64,000 bases of DNA from Liolophura sinensis. Lineage: Eukaryota; Mollusca; Polyplacophora; Chitonida; Chitonidae. This document shows, piece after piece, positions 12,901-26,176 of the stretch (positions are counted from its first letter, which is position 1; each line of letters opens with the position of its first letter). Location of the stretch: positions 4,898,001 to 4,962,000 of the forward strand of contig NC_088304.1 in the NCBI RefSeq assembly GCF_032854445.1, given 5' to 3'. Position numbers and translations under genes: made by a program. Below the pieces are notes generated by a model that searched no databases, was not told the DNA's origin, and saw nothing but the letters and a program-made list of their open reading frames with translations.

Positions 12901-15122
12901 AAAAATCGATATTTGCTAATGAAATAAAATGTTCTGTACCTACCAAGAACATTTTAAGCACAAGTAATATTCAAAAGGAGGAATGGAGACTTTTCATCGG
13001 ACAAGTTTAAAACGTGGTGGGACTTTCATTGTGTGTCATGTCAGTGGATTTTGTAGAAAATGACAATGTTTAAAACAGTTTTTCTTTCTCACGAGAGCTT
13101 TAAAAAATCTCTTAAAAAAGTAGACTTCCACACAGTTTGTATAGCGCTTTCATAGGCTTAGGTGGGCCTCTGTGGCTCAGTTGGTTAGTGCGCTAGCTCA
13201 GCATAATGACCCAGGAGCAATGACCAATACGGTCATTATGAGTTCAAATCCAGCTCATGCTGACTCCCTCTATGGCCGTACGTGGGAAGGTCTGTCAGCA
13301 GCCTGTGGATGGTTGTGGATTTTCCCAGGGCTGTGCCTGGTTTCATCCCACCATAATGCTGGCCGCTGTCGTATAAGTGAAATACTCTTGAGTACGGCAT
13401 AAAACTCCAATCATATAAATAAATAAATCATAGATTTATGTTGTATAAATATGTGCTTGTAAGCTGAGTGCCCAACCAGGGAAGTACTAAGGTTGCTAAT
13501 TTTAAGTTTGCCTTCCAGTATGTCTGAACCAGGGTTTTCTGATTGGGTGACAGACACTTTACCAATCAGCCATCGTAGTCAAGTTATTCTAATAACTAAA
13601 AGTTTATTCATTCACTTACATATATCCATTTGCTTACGTATATTCATGACTAGCTCCAGGATAATGAAGCTGTCTTTAATAGACTCAAGTCAAAGTTTTA
13701 AAGGGAAAGAAAACCCAAAAATAAAGTGTGTATGAGGTGATAGGCCATTAAAAACTGTCCAAGAAAATAGTTCTATTTGTTGTTTAGAATGTTTCCAATT
13801 CCAAGTAAAATGGTTTTCAAACATCAGAATCTATGGTGGTCTGTAATGACCCACCGGGCATCAGTGATGTTATTTCCATATTTTTTCCTTGAAATGGTTC
13901 AATTCAAGGTCCATTCAGCAAGTGCATTCATAGAACCACATGTATATGCAATTAAAACAATAAAATCAAGCCATGTGCATGTGTGAAGTGGCAAAAACCA
14001 GATAAGCTATCTGTAGAATCCAAATTTCTGAATAGAATCGAAAGTGGGTGCCATATTGGTTGAAAAAATTCTAAAAAAATAAATCCAACTATTTGTGTGG
14101 ACAAGTTTTAATGGGCTGTCCTGTGACATATACTTCATGTTAGTGTTTTCTTTTCCTATATCTTAAAAATAGTGCAATGCGATACTAAGAGTTGTCTTTA
14201 ACAGTTCTCCATGATAGAATCAATATTAGTGTTTGAGTGCAAATCTAAGTTGAGAAATGATACCATAAGTTAAGACTAAGTCTGACTTAAAAGACAGTTT
14301 TATGATGCTGGAGCCTAGGCCCAGTTATTCACAACTGTGTTAAGACTTAATTTTCAGATTTAACTTTAAGCCAAGCCTTTAGTTTTGTACAGTTCAGGGG
14401 AAAATATGAACTGAATCAGCAGCTGTTATAATTTGATATTGGACAGCTGCATTGGCTGCTGAGTTTGGCCGCTGAGTTTGGCTAAACTTTTAAGTATAAA
14501 ATATGACTTAATACGAGTATTAGCTAATACACTGTCAAACAACCCAGGTGCTAAAATGCTGTACTCAAGTCTTGAATCATTTGCTAATGTGACTTTGGCA
14601 AGGGTTAATACTGGTTTAGGAAGCTGGAGTCCAGAGGGTATATCACAGCACTTGCCCATATACAGGACCTTACATGTATGTGCCTCTTATTGACTTCAAA
14701 AACAGCTAACCCAGCAAGAGCTGGATTTGAGCCTGAGACCTCATTGGTTCAGGAGCAGATCCAATGTTAAAGTAGATATTGTGATTGGACAAGTGGGGAT
14801 TTGAGCCAGCGACCTCTGGGTTTGAAGTCCACACTTCCACCACTAGACTAAAAGGACATTTCCTGCACCCTGCAGCTAGATAACACTTGCATATCACCTT
14901 GTCACAAAATGTATGTATGTAATGGTCCTGTGTTCTGATTTTCCAGAAAACCTTGAATTTGCCGAGAACTCTCCTGAGATTACCCACCCTGAAGTGGGAA
15001 AATACTTCCAGGAATACTGCAAAACATATTACAAGCCAAACACGGAGAAAATGATGCAATACCCAGAGGACCTGGAGATTACCCGCAGAAAGACGGCACA
15101 GTTTTACCATGTGGAGAACTAA
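843..15122 (+). CDS. FBXO21: F-box only protein 21, 3' eleven exons (5' end outside window)
   Basis: Substrate-recognition subunit of an SCF (SKP1-CUL1-F-box) ubiquitin ligase. Exons by reading and splice sites: 843-1088, 1927-2051, 2702-2860, 3517-3653, 4184-4317, 4856-5000, 5658-5837, 7786-7905, 10324-10394, 12544-12701, 14947-15122. All junctions are GT-AG and phases agree throughout, giving 549 residues and a TAA stop. The first visible exon begins in mid-codon, so the F-box exon(s) lie to the left; human FBXO21 is about 628 residues. Exons 3-7 read like the SirB1/transglutaminase-like core (segments NFPSHFLLKW and YIDVFRAG). Exons 9-11 encode the YccV-like (hemimethylated-DNA-binding type) domain, with IYGWDPVC, QPFYNVLVQDGSNRYAAQ and YPEDLE. 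The pairing of these two domains is diagnostic of FBXO21. Exon 8 is preceded by seven degenerate partial copies of itself. The family is firm; the exact start is unseen. Confidence 0.93.
2096..2297 (+). mobile_element. V-SINE (RUDI-like) copy, 5'-truncated, with 12-bp target duplication
   Basis: It carries the central CCCCCGGGCTGTGCCCGG block, the TAAGTGAAATATTCTTGAG tail block and an (AAAT)n end. TCAATTAGACTC flanks it at 2084-2095 and again at 2298-2309, a perfect target-site duplication. The tRNA-like head is missing up to just before the box B region. It sits in FBXO21 intron 2, close to exon 2. Confidence 0.8.
2556..2673 (+). mobile_element. V-SINE (RUDI-like) copy, 3' half
   Basis: It begins inside the central domain (GATGGTCGTGGGTTTCCC) and continues through the shared tail to (AAAT)n. 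It lies 28 bp upstream of the exon 3 acceptor of FBXO21. No clear target duplication was seen. Confidence 0.7.
3000..3400. repeat. Degenerate tandem repeat, about 24-27 bp
   Basis: Repeated segments of the form GTGTGAATCATC followed by ATTTATTTTCTG, with many substitutions and small indels. Located in FBXO21 intron 3. Confidence 0.7.
3885..4085 (+). mobile_element. SINE family B copy (non-RUDI body)
   Basis: The body contains GTGTCAGTGTAGTTTGACTG and the tail TCATATGACTGAAAAATTG followed by ACGACATAAAACC. The same body and tail recur at 35118-35345, 42515-42745, 50720-50943 and 59205-59530. It lies in FBXO21 intron 4. The family name is not known to me; the repetition is seen directly. Confidence 0.65.
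5941..6252. repeat. 37-bp tandem array, about eight copies
   Basis: Near-identical units containing GTGGGTGAGTGGGTGCTTAG and then GGTAGATAGCTGTTT. Located in FBXO21 intron 7, about 100 bp after exon 7. Each unit contains a donor-like GGTGAGT, probably by chance because the surrounding bases do not match exon 7. Confidence 0.85.
6609..6790. mobile_element. TIR element family D, damaged copy
   Basis: It starts with the family D end (TTAATTCCTCAACCTTTTCG) and continues with internal sequence also found at 30558-30750 and, inverted, at 53489-53700. The right end is not recognisable. It lies in FBXO21 intron 7. Confidence 0.5.
6955..7785 (+). repeat. 111-bp tandem array made from the FBXO21 exon 8 acceptor plus the 5' part of exon 8
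   Basis: Seven partial exon copies precede the true exon 8 (7786). Copies start after the acceptor at 6995, 7111, 7223, 7334, 7445, 7564 and 7675; spacings are 116, 112, 111, 111, 119, 111 and 111. Each unit holds about 66 bp of exon (peptide pattern VVESLQRIADMDQ), a short intronic piece (TTAATCATGACTCTAACC), a (CTGT)n-like pyrimidine tract and a new AG. Copies 1 and 2 lack 7 bp and run into TAG; copy 5 has lost its AG (CAT). Copies 6 and 7 are open in frame into the real exon. Confidence 0.93.
8170..9963. repeat. About 60-bp tandem array, roughly 30 copies
   Basis: Units contain GGTAGGTAGCCTGTTAGCTA, ATATTGCATGTCAGGTC and CAGTCAGATCATG, with a few recurring variants (GCTGTCTGG, TCAGTCTGG, CACTGGCAC). 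The variants recur in blocks, which suggests later multi-unit duplications. Located in FBXO21 intron 8. No coding content is seen. Confidence 0.93.
10918..11762. repeat. 33-bp minisatellite, about 25 copies, open on both strands
   Basis: Units run GTTTGTTTCGTGGTTTAACG then CTGCCCTGGTGGT. The period is a multiple of three, so stop-free frames of about 290 codons (plus) and 276 codons (minus) result. The reading is purely repetitive (FVSWFNAALVV; HETNTTRAALN) and the array lies in FBXO21 intron 9, so I call it a minisatellite and not a gene. Confidence 0.9.
12013..12118 (+). mobile_element. V-SINE (RUDI-like) 3' fragment
   Basis: Tail half only: ATAATGCTGGCCGCC, then an insertion of about 15 bp, then AAGTGAAATATTCTTGAG and ACACCAATCAGATAAATAAA. 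Located in FBXO21 intron 9. Confidence 0.7.
13164..13430 (+). mobile_element. V-SINE (RUDI-like), near full length
   Basis: The tRNA-like head GGGCCTCTGTGGCTCAGTTG contains a box A-like TGGCTCAGTTGG. It is followed by box B-like GAGTTCAAATCC, the central domain, the tail block and (AAAT)n. It is diverged (for example TTTTCCCAGGGCTGTGCCTGG). Located in FBXO21 intron 10. Confidence 0.8.
13788..13990. repeat. Interspersed repeat family G, copy 1
   Basis: The reverse complement of this stretch resembles 36840-37085; shared pieces on the minus strand include TCACTGAT, ACAGACCACCA and AATCTGATG. Type unknown; it could be a transposon remnant. Located in FBXO21 intron 10. Confidence 0.45.
14793..14897 (-). 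mobile_element. tRNA-derived SINE family C copy
   Basis: On the minus strand it shows a box A-like TTAGTCTAGTGGTGGAAG and a box B-like GGCTCAAATCC. The same element, also inverted, occurs at 31797-31910 and 32040-32140. It sits about 50 bp upstream of FBXO21 exon 11. Confidence 0.6.
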
Positions 15123-15173
15123 TAGATCAGGTTTGGTTAGAAACAGAGCCCGTAAAAGCCTGACATCAGTGAG

Positions 15174-15179
15174 AATAAA
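15174..15179 (+). promoter_or_regulatory. Candidate polyadenylation signal of FBXO21
   Basis: AATAAA lies 52 bp after the TAA stop. Many other A/T-rich hexamers follow, so the true 3' end may be further on. Confidence 0.35.
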
Positions 15180-17487
15180 AGATCCCTGGGCAATTATTAG
15201 TTAAGACAGCCCAAGATAGGGGTGCATATGTCAAGTGCAATGGCAGTTGCTCTGGTACAGTTGCACTGGAACAGTTGTCACTTCCTATTAACCTGGACAA
15301 TCACAGATAAAACAAGGAAAGAAGAAATGTGCTCGTCTTTTTTTATAATATCTCTGTTGATAATATTTTTGTATCTAAAAAATTCATCTTGATATCACCT
15401 TTGATGTTAAAACTCTTTTGAAGTTTCACTTCTCAAGTGCAAGCTGCGTATTGGTACCCTGCATTTCCATGGCTGTGAGATTGCATTTGTGAGCCTTCGT
15501 CTGATGCTAGCACAATTGTGCGATTGTTTAACGCACGTGTTAACGCAGAGCAAATGAAATGGATTGAGGTAGGATTTATTCCTGAGGTAGATTGAGAGAA
15601 TCATAGAATCCTACAGGTAAACACAGCTGTTGGCGCATGGACCATAGAAACACTGTAGCGATTAATTCAAATGATCGTACGAGCAAACACAAACACAGTC
15701 ACATGTCAGTGGAAACACAGCTTTAGACCAGTCAATTTCAAGATTATCTTTTACGTGGATTTTGAAAATCATCACTCCACCTCCTGCACTCAAAACATAA
15801 TGTAAGGGTGTTCAGTCCCATTTGTTCCAAGCAGCAGTAAAAGTGCTTGTGATGAAAATAATACTGACAAATACATCAACCCATGCTGTCTTTCTTCTTA
15901 TACATCTTTATTAATTGTGTATTTTCTAGAACGTTTTTTGAAAAAAAAAAAAAAGAAAACAAAGCTACCAAACTGGTTCAAATGTATCTGTTTGTCAAAA
16001 CATTATGATAAGGTTTGCTGGAAATCAGTGTTTTTAGTGCAACATGTATTTGTTGAAACATTGCAATATTTGTTTTGCCGTTTTTTTCTTTTTCTTGAGC
16101 ACAGTCACTTTCCAGTGAACTTTGTATTGAAGGTGATTTCCTGCCAACTTTATTCCATAAATAACCTCTGGACTAGAATGTCACAGAACACTGATTTAAA
16201 CAGAAAACCTTCAGAAAAATTTTTTCATTAAGTACTAGCATTTTACTACTGAAATGTTTTCATGATGTTCAGGTCTATTTTCTGTTCAGGTCTGTTTTCT
16301 GTGATATTGTTCTATGAGATGCAGACCTGTCCCTTATTACAATGCTGTTGTTAGAAGACATATCTGGCCACCGTGATGCGTATTGTATAAGGGTGTTTTA
16401 TTGTCAAGCCAAATCTTTATAACGTAATTATGTTTCTGAGCAATACGTTACTGAGTCTAGGAAGTGCAAACAACATGAACAAGGTGCAAAATCTGAATCT
16501 GAAATCTGACAGATTAACTTTGTTGGGTAAAATGCTGGCGTCATCGAATACCAAGTAATCTGATTGACTGCATGATGTAGTATGATTGGCAGTAGAAGTC
16601 AGTCGGATAATTTTGATCGACGGAAAGCGTAGATCAGTTCATAAAGTCAACCAAATTTTGTTGTCTCCCCTTGATTGTGTTGTTGGGATATGTTCATGAT
16701 ACCAGGTGAACTGGGTCGTCGGCTTATTTGGTTAATGAAAACCTCTCGATGACAGGTTCTTGTAGGATGATATTATAACATCGTTCATGCATTTTTGATA
16801 TCAGAGTTCTTATTTTTGAGTAAAACTTTCTCACAGATGTATTGTTTGGTAATTTATCTGATATTATTGACCTTAATTCATCATCAGAATGCTTTGTGTT
16901 TTTGGATATGTTCAAATGTGCGAGTCTTGCCAGGAGAATTGGGAATTGGGCATGCTGTTTTTTTACTCAGTAAGTTACCTTAGGTTGTGCTGTGATAAGT
17001 GGAAATATATGGACCTTCTGACCTTGAGTTGAAGGATCTTCACATCATTGCATTTAAACCAGAACACACATGGCATATGTTAATCTCTTCCTTTAGATGC
17101 CTTCAAATCACTGTGCGCTAGCAATACGCAGCCTGTTCAGTGGATGTCCGTTATCTTTGAAGCATTGTTAGCCAATCAGAAATTTGCTACTTCAGGGGCT
17201 TCTTCCCTGAATGGAGTAATAGCCAGTCAGAAATTTGCCACTTTATTGACTTTGTGTAAGATGACAGTTGATACATAGGAAGGAGAAATTGTAAGATTTT
17301 TCTCTTCAACACAGATATAAGGACGTGCAAATGAAGGCATTTTTTATGAAGCAACTTTCCTCTATTTACATATAGTTAGAAGTTATGGCCACATTGCTGT
17401 ATTATGACAATAAGTATGTCATCAAAGGTCACCAAGAGGTCACCGAACTAGCTCCTGTATTGTGTGTTAAAATTCTTATTAGTGTGA

Positions 17488-17555
17488 GGGGTCTGTTGCC
17501 ATATAGTTAGCGTACTAGTACAGCACAATGATCCAGGAGCGTCTCACCAATTGAG
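17488..17555 (+). mobile_element. V-SINE head fragment
   Basis: Matches the RUDI-like head in this window: TTAGCGTACTAGTACAGCAC, AATGATCCAGGAGCGTCTCA and CCAATTG. The body and tail are absent. Confidence 0.5.
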
Positions 17556-20500
17556 AATTGAGTGTCAATCTGAAGGTTGCAATAAGCATTTATTCGTGTG
17601 TTAAATCTACTGCTACGCTCTTAATTTTTTATATCATGTTAATGAAATTCTGTGAAAACCTTTTGAGAACTGTGTGTAATTGTTTCTGTTTTGTTTTTGT
17701 TTTTTGGAGATTTTTTTCATTTTTTTTTTATTATTATTATTATTGATTATGATTCTAGTAGCGGTATGCATGGCAAATAGCAGGTCTGCAAGAATTGGTT
17801 TAATAGTATCGATAGTTTTAATAATGAGGCACTGTTCTTTTTTTTAAGTTTTGTGTCGGAGAGACTATATTCCAAGTTTTACAGGCTAGGGGTTAAACCA
17901 GCCCCAGCCAATCTAGATTGTTGATATTGAACAAAAATTAAAGAAGGATTTTATGCACCTAATTTTTAACCTAAGAATTGTCTAAGCCTAAGTCTCAATT
18001 GGGTACAGATTAAGCTGTGAAACTTAATGCAATGTAACTATAGGTTAAACAAATGACACGGAGTACAAATATCGTTGGCATTTCGAAGCCCCCTGATTAG
18101 GTACATGTACATTCTATACTGGTCTAGTGTTTTTTGTATTGCTACGTCCTACTGTAAAAGTCCCTTAATTTACCTGACTGATGATCATGTTTGTTCGTCT
18201 TAGACATATCACCAGATGACTGAAAAAATCCTTGTATAACAGTAGAAGTAAAGGTTTACTGCTGATTTCTGTGATGACCTAGCTCATTATATACTGTAGC
18301 TAAAAAAGAGGGAGGGTTGGAAGCCATATTTAAAACATATCTATTCTGACACAGTCTGATTCTGAGAAAAGAGCTTGAATTTGGGCTGATTAGTTGCCAC
18401 CTGGCTAAAACAGGTTTAGGTGAAGCTAAATTTTAAATTTTGTGGGTTATTTACTGGGTTATTTACTCTGTGTGAAGCTCTATGTGTTGCTTTTGTTTGT
18501 GTGTGTAAATGTGTCATAAAATGGCTAGAAAATTCTCAACTTATTTAGTTTTAGCACCAGGAGTTATACATTTGTGCATGTACTGTAATATATACAATTG
18601 TTATGTGTGTGTGTGTGTTTTTTTTTGTTTTTTTTTCTCTTCTTCTTTAAAGGTATTATAACTTAGTATGATTACCAGTTCACAGATTTCCTTAAACTTA
18701 AACTTCATAGCAAAGATATGTTCTTTCCCTCGGCATAACGAGGAAGTGATGTGTGGGAGATTTATGTTAAAGAAATGTGGTAGAAGTATACTAGAGTATT
18801 AGCTTTAGGAGTGTGATCCATGCACCAGAATTCACACACATGTACAATGATATTTTACTTTCTCTGTTATACTCATTTGTGATACATAATGGATCTGTAT
18901 TAATATTTATAGGTGTTTGTGATGTTGTGTGATATATATGTGAACCAAAAGCATTGAGCTTGTTTATTCTGTGTGTGCCTTGTTAATAATCTCATTATTT
19001 GTTTCACTTTCACTTTCCACAGACTTATATTTATATATATACCTGTATACACATAATTTGATATACTCATTGTTAGAACATAGCCTACTTTACATGTTCA
19101 GGTACAAGTGTGTTTGTTTTTGTTCTGTCTTCAGTTTTAGCATTATTTACATAGAAGTAATACCCTAATAATCCCATTAACATCGAGGACACTTTGTGTG
19201 GTACAAAACATGGGCGCTGAAGTCAAGTTGGGGGAGAGAGCAGATTGTCCTTGAAGATAAGGATGAAATCTGCAGGCCATCCTAATTTTATTTTGTGTTT
19301 TGCTGACAAAAAAAGTATTAAAGCTGAATTATTAAAAGTGTAATGCTAGTACATTGTATCTACAATGGACCAGGTAGATTTTGTCCCTGTCTAATACTAG
19401 TAAGTGATAGAGACTTGAGCTACGGTTCCAAAGTTCATGGGTTCAAACCCCAACAGGGTCAGTCTGTCACAATGGTGCACACTATTAGAGTATGACCAGA
19501 ACATCAGGTTTTAATCCAAATATTATCTCCAGCAAATTAGCTAGTCATCATCGGTTCTGTCACATCAGTATGCATGCTATAATTGCATTTAATTGATTTA
19601 TGAGAAAAGTTTGGTATTATTTGAATGAATAACGACATATGCTGTATTGTAGATTACATTTAGGCGTAAGCATAATGCGATTCTTGGTTTGACAGTTAGC
19701 CCTTTAGAGATCTACTTCTGTTCCAAAGTCTAGTGCTCCATAGTACTCCTGTAGCACAAGAAAAAACAGCCAGTCCAGCGTGGATCTGAGTGAACATTGC
19801 CTGAAGAAAGGTACCTCACATGTGTGTGGCGCTTGGAATTGGAGTAGCTCTTTGAGGACCTTTGTACCCATTGTTATTATAGCAGTTATAAAGAGGCAAT
19901 TTGTCCCACAAACACCCCTTGTGAAACGAAGTCTGTAGAACAGTTCAAAACAATCAAACTGAATTCATTAAAACTAGATAGAGTTTGGAGCAGTGTTATG
20001 TGTCCCATTTGTTTTAGATACTGACATTACATGTATTTAACGTTTTCGAGCCACTTATATCGTGCATATACATACTTTCTTGTATCAGTCAATCCTGCAG
20101 AGTTTGGATAATGTTTACATTCGGATAGAAGTTCGTGTGTCGTAAGGTTATCAGTGTATAACTGTATGGGGTGTAATGCTGGGTGTCCTTTGTAAATGCT
20201 ACTGTGTGGCAGCACGACAACCAGGGCCCGTCTAACAAAGCAGTCACAGTGTCTATGCTGCTGCATGTCTCGGCCACAAGTGAGAAAGCTTGTCAGTAAA
20301 ATGAAAGAAGTGAATGGTTTATTCCTTTCTGGTTTCCTACACCCATACAAACTGATCATTATATGCTTTTAACATTATTTCACTGACATCACCACAACGT
20401 CTTAGCTATATCAGGCCAGTTTCATTGTGAACAACTGTCAGTGCTGCCTCACTGGAACATTATGCTGATGACACCGCACTATGTAGTCCAGCCTGAGCCA

Positions 20501-21187
20501 CAGTATACTAAACCTGGACCAACCACTGTCTGATCAGCATATCCAAATATACTGAGTGAACATACAAAGACTGTCCATTTCAAAATCTCACAGTTTGTAG
20601 TGCCATCTGGATGTTGTCTAAGGAGAGATTTAAATGATCCAAGATAGGTTTTCCTCCACCCATGACACTACAGGTGTTTGGTAATGACTGTTCAACAAGC
20701 TGATCATCAGGTATAGATATTGTGCAATACAACTGGGTTGCAGGGAAAATAAACTGGAAATTCAAGGACAGTATAATAGCATTGTGTATATGAACGTATA
20801 TATTTTCTTCAGAAAAACCTGTGTTTCTTTAGGTAGTATCACACAGCCAAAGGCAAGTACATACCTAGAATCATGTCAGGAAAGGTGTGAGATCTATCAT
20901 AGAATCATAAATATAGAACGTAATACAGGCTTTGTTAACACTTGTGGGAATACCTTTCAAATGCTTCCCGTGAATAAAAAGTCTGATTCAAACCAGCTGA
21001 GCAGTAAGTCTCTCGGGCATTACAGCTGTAGTTTCAAAACTTTTCACCGTCTAATATTTGTGACACGCAGCACAATTAAATTTTAGTTTCAATGGAAGAA
21101 GCCATAGTTGTGATTGGATGTGGGACAATGATGATGGTTTTTAAATACTATACATTGAAAACATACAGTGTCAATTAATCACAACCT

Positions 21188-25030
<3,843 letters not shown>

Positions 25031-25283
25031 ATCTGTCAACCAGGATGCTACTGAAAGGAATGAAAACATGTAGGAAATTTAAAGCATGTTATGTCTTTTA
25101 TTTAAAAAGAAGAAAAAAAGACTGTCTCTCCTGTCCAGCTGAAATTTTTACTTCATATACTATATATTTCATCAGGAGGTATTCTAAAAGAAGGTAATAC
25201 ATGTATGGTACAAAATAAGTTTCAAGTAATCACTTATCTGGTACATGGGCATATTAGAATCAAAGGTGTGTGGTGTGGAAAGT

Positions 25284-25301
25284 GGGGGGGGGGGGGGGGG
25301 G
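25284..25301 (+). repeat. Homopolymer of 18 G
   Basis: Uninterrupted G tract in TEKT1 intron 1 (C on the transcript). A second of 17 G lies at 51564-51580. Length may be unstable or misassembled. Confidence 0.8.
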
Positions 25302-25700
25302 TAGAGTAATACATTATTACATTATTATTATTGGTAACTGTCACAAAGTCTGAGATTATTGGTGTAAAATATAGCCAAAATAATGAAAAATGAAAATTGT
25401 TCCACTGGCCGTACCAATATACCAAAAGCCTTTGACGAGAAAAAAGGGAATCAAGTGCCAAAGGCCTTACATAATGTAGGCGTATAGCCTACCTGCCATT
25501 TGTTTTTGAATAGCTATAAGAATCAGTCTCAAATTCAAATCATACAATAATTACGCTCACCAATAAAATGGTACGGAGCTTTCGAGGTTAAATTGGTGTG
25601 TCGGCAAGTCCCTGTTTCATCACTGGGATCAGTCAAAATAGGACGTCATAACAAGTTGGAGTCCGTTTAAATGTATTATTGCTGAAACAAAGTCACCTAC

Positions 25701-25850
25701 CTGTTCGTCACTTAGTTTTCTCTGCCTTAATGAAGCAATCTGTAGATCTGTTCCCTGTTTTATTGTCGACTGCTCCCGTGCAAGTTTCTTTTCGCGTCTT
25801 CTTGCCCGCACGGCTCCCTAGCAACGTAGGTTGCTACAACAGTTGATCCC
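25701..25850 (-). other. TEKT1: Probable non-coding first exon of TEKT1
   Basis: The minus strand reads GACGAACAG followed by the strong donor GTAGGTGAC (donor at 25700-25695). It pairs with the acceptor TTCCTTTCAG just before 25050, where exon 2 begins 20 bp ahead of the ATG. No ATG occurs in this exon in a useful frame. The 5' limit is only approximate. Confidence 0.6.
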
Positions 25851-25925
25851 GGTCATGCGCATTACTGTCAATCTTTCCGCTATCTCTCGGTCATTTTCGT
25901 GTGACCTCGTTTTCCGCCGGCAAAG
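25821..25925. promoter_or_regulatory. Putative bidirectional promoter of TEKT1 and SLC25A1
   Basis: TEKT1 (minus) and SLC25A1 (plus) are head to head, and the first TEKT1 exon and the 5' leader of SLC25A1 are separated by at most about 100-300 bp. The stretch is richer in CpG than its surroundings. GCAAC and GTTGC repeats at 25821-25840 (GCAACGTAGGTTGCTACAAC) resemble half-sites of the RFX X-box common in ciliary promoters, but spacing and orientation are not canonical. Confidence 0.5.
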
Positions 25926-26176
25926 TTGTCCGGAAATAAACGAGGTCGTCGCGTGAGTTTTGCCGCTGTAAATCTATGTGGCGCTGTGGTTGGTGGGCGG
26001 GCTGTATCAGTCGATGATCGAACCACGTTGAACGTCGGTTCACTAAAACTGTGTCTGGATTCTCCGAAGTCTACCTCGTCAGTGAAAAGACAATCTGACG
26101 AATGCATTTCTGATAGTGGACAGTGCACAGAAAGACGAACTGCACCTAGGAAAGCCAACAAATCAAGGCTGATAAA

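Larger units (their letters stand above)
15123..21187. other. Spacer between FBXO21 and TEKT1; no gene recognised
   Basis: AT-rich DNA with FBXO21 3' UTR at the left and TEKT1 3' UTR at the right. Open frames here are short and unlike proteins. It contains a SINE head fragment at 17488-17555 and low-complexity tracts near 15940 (A-rich), 17700-17745 (T-rich) and 18605-18640 (GT then T). Confidence 0.6.
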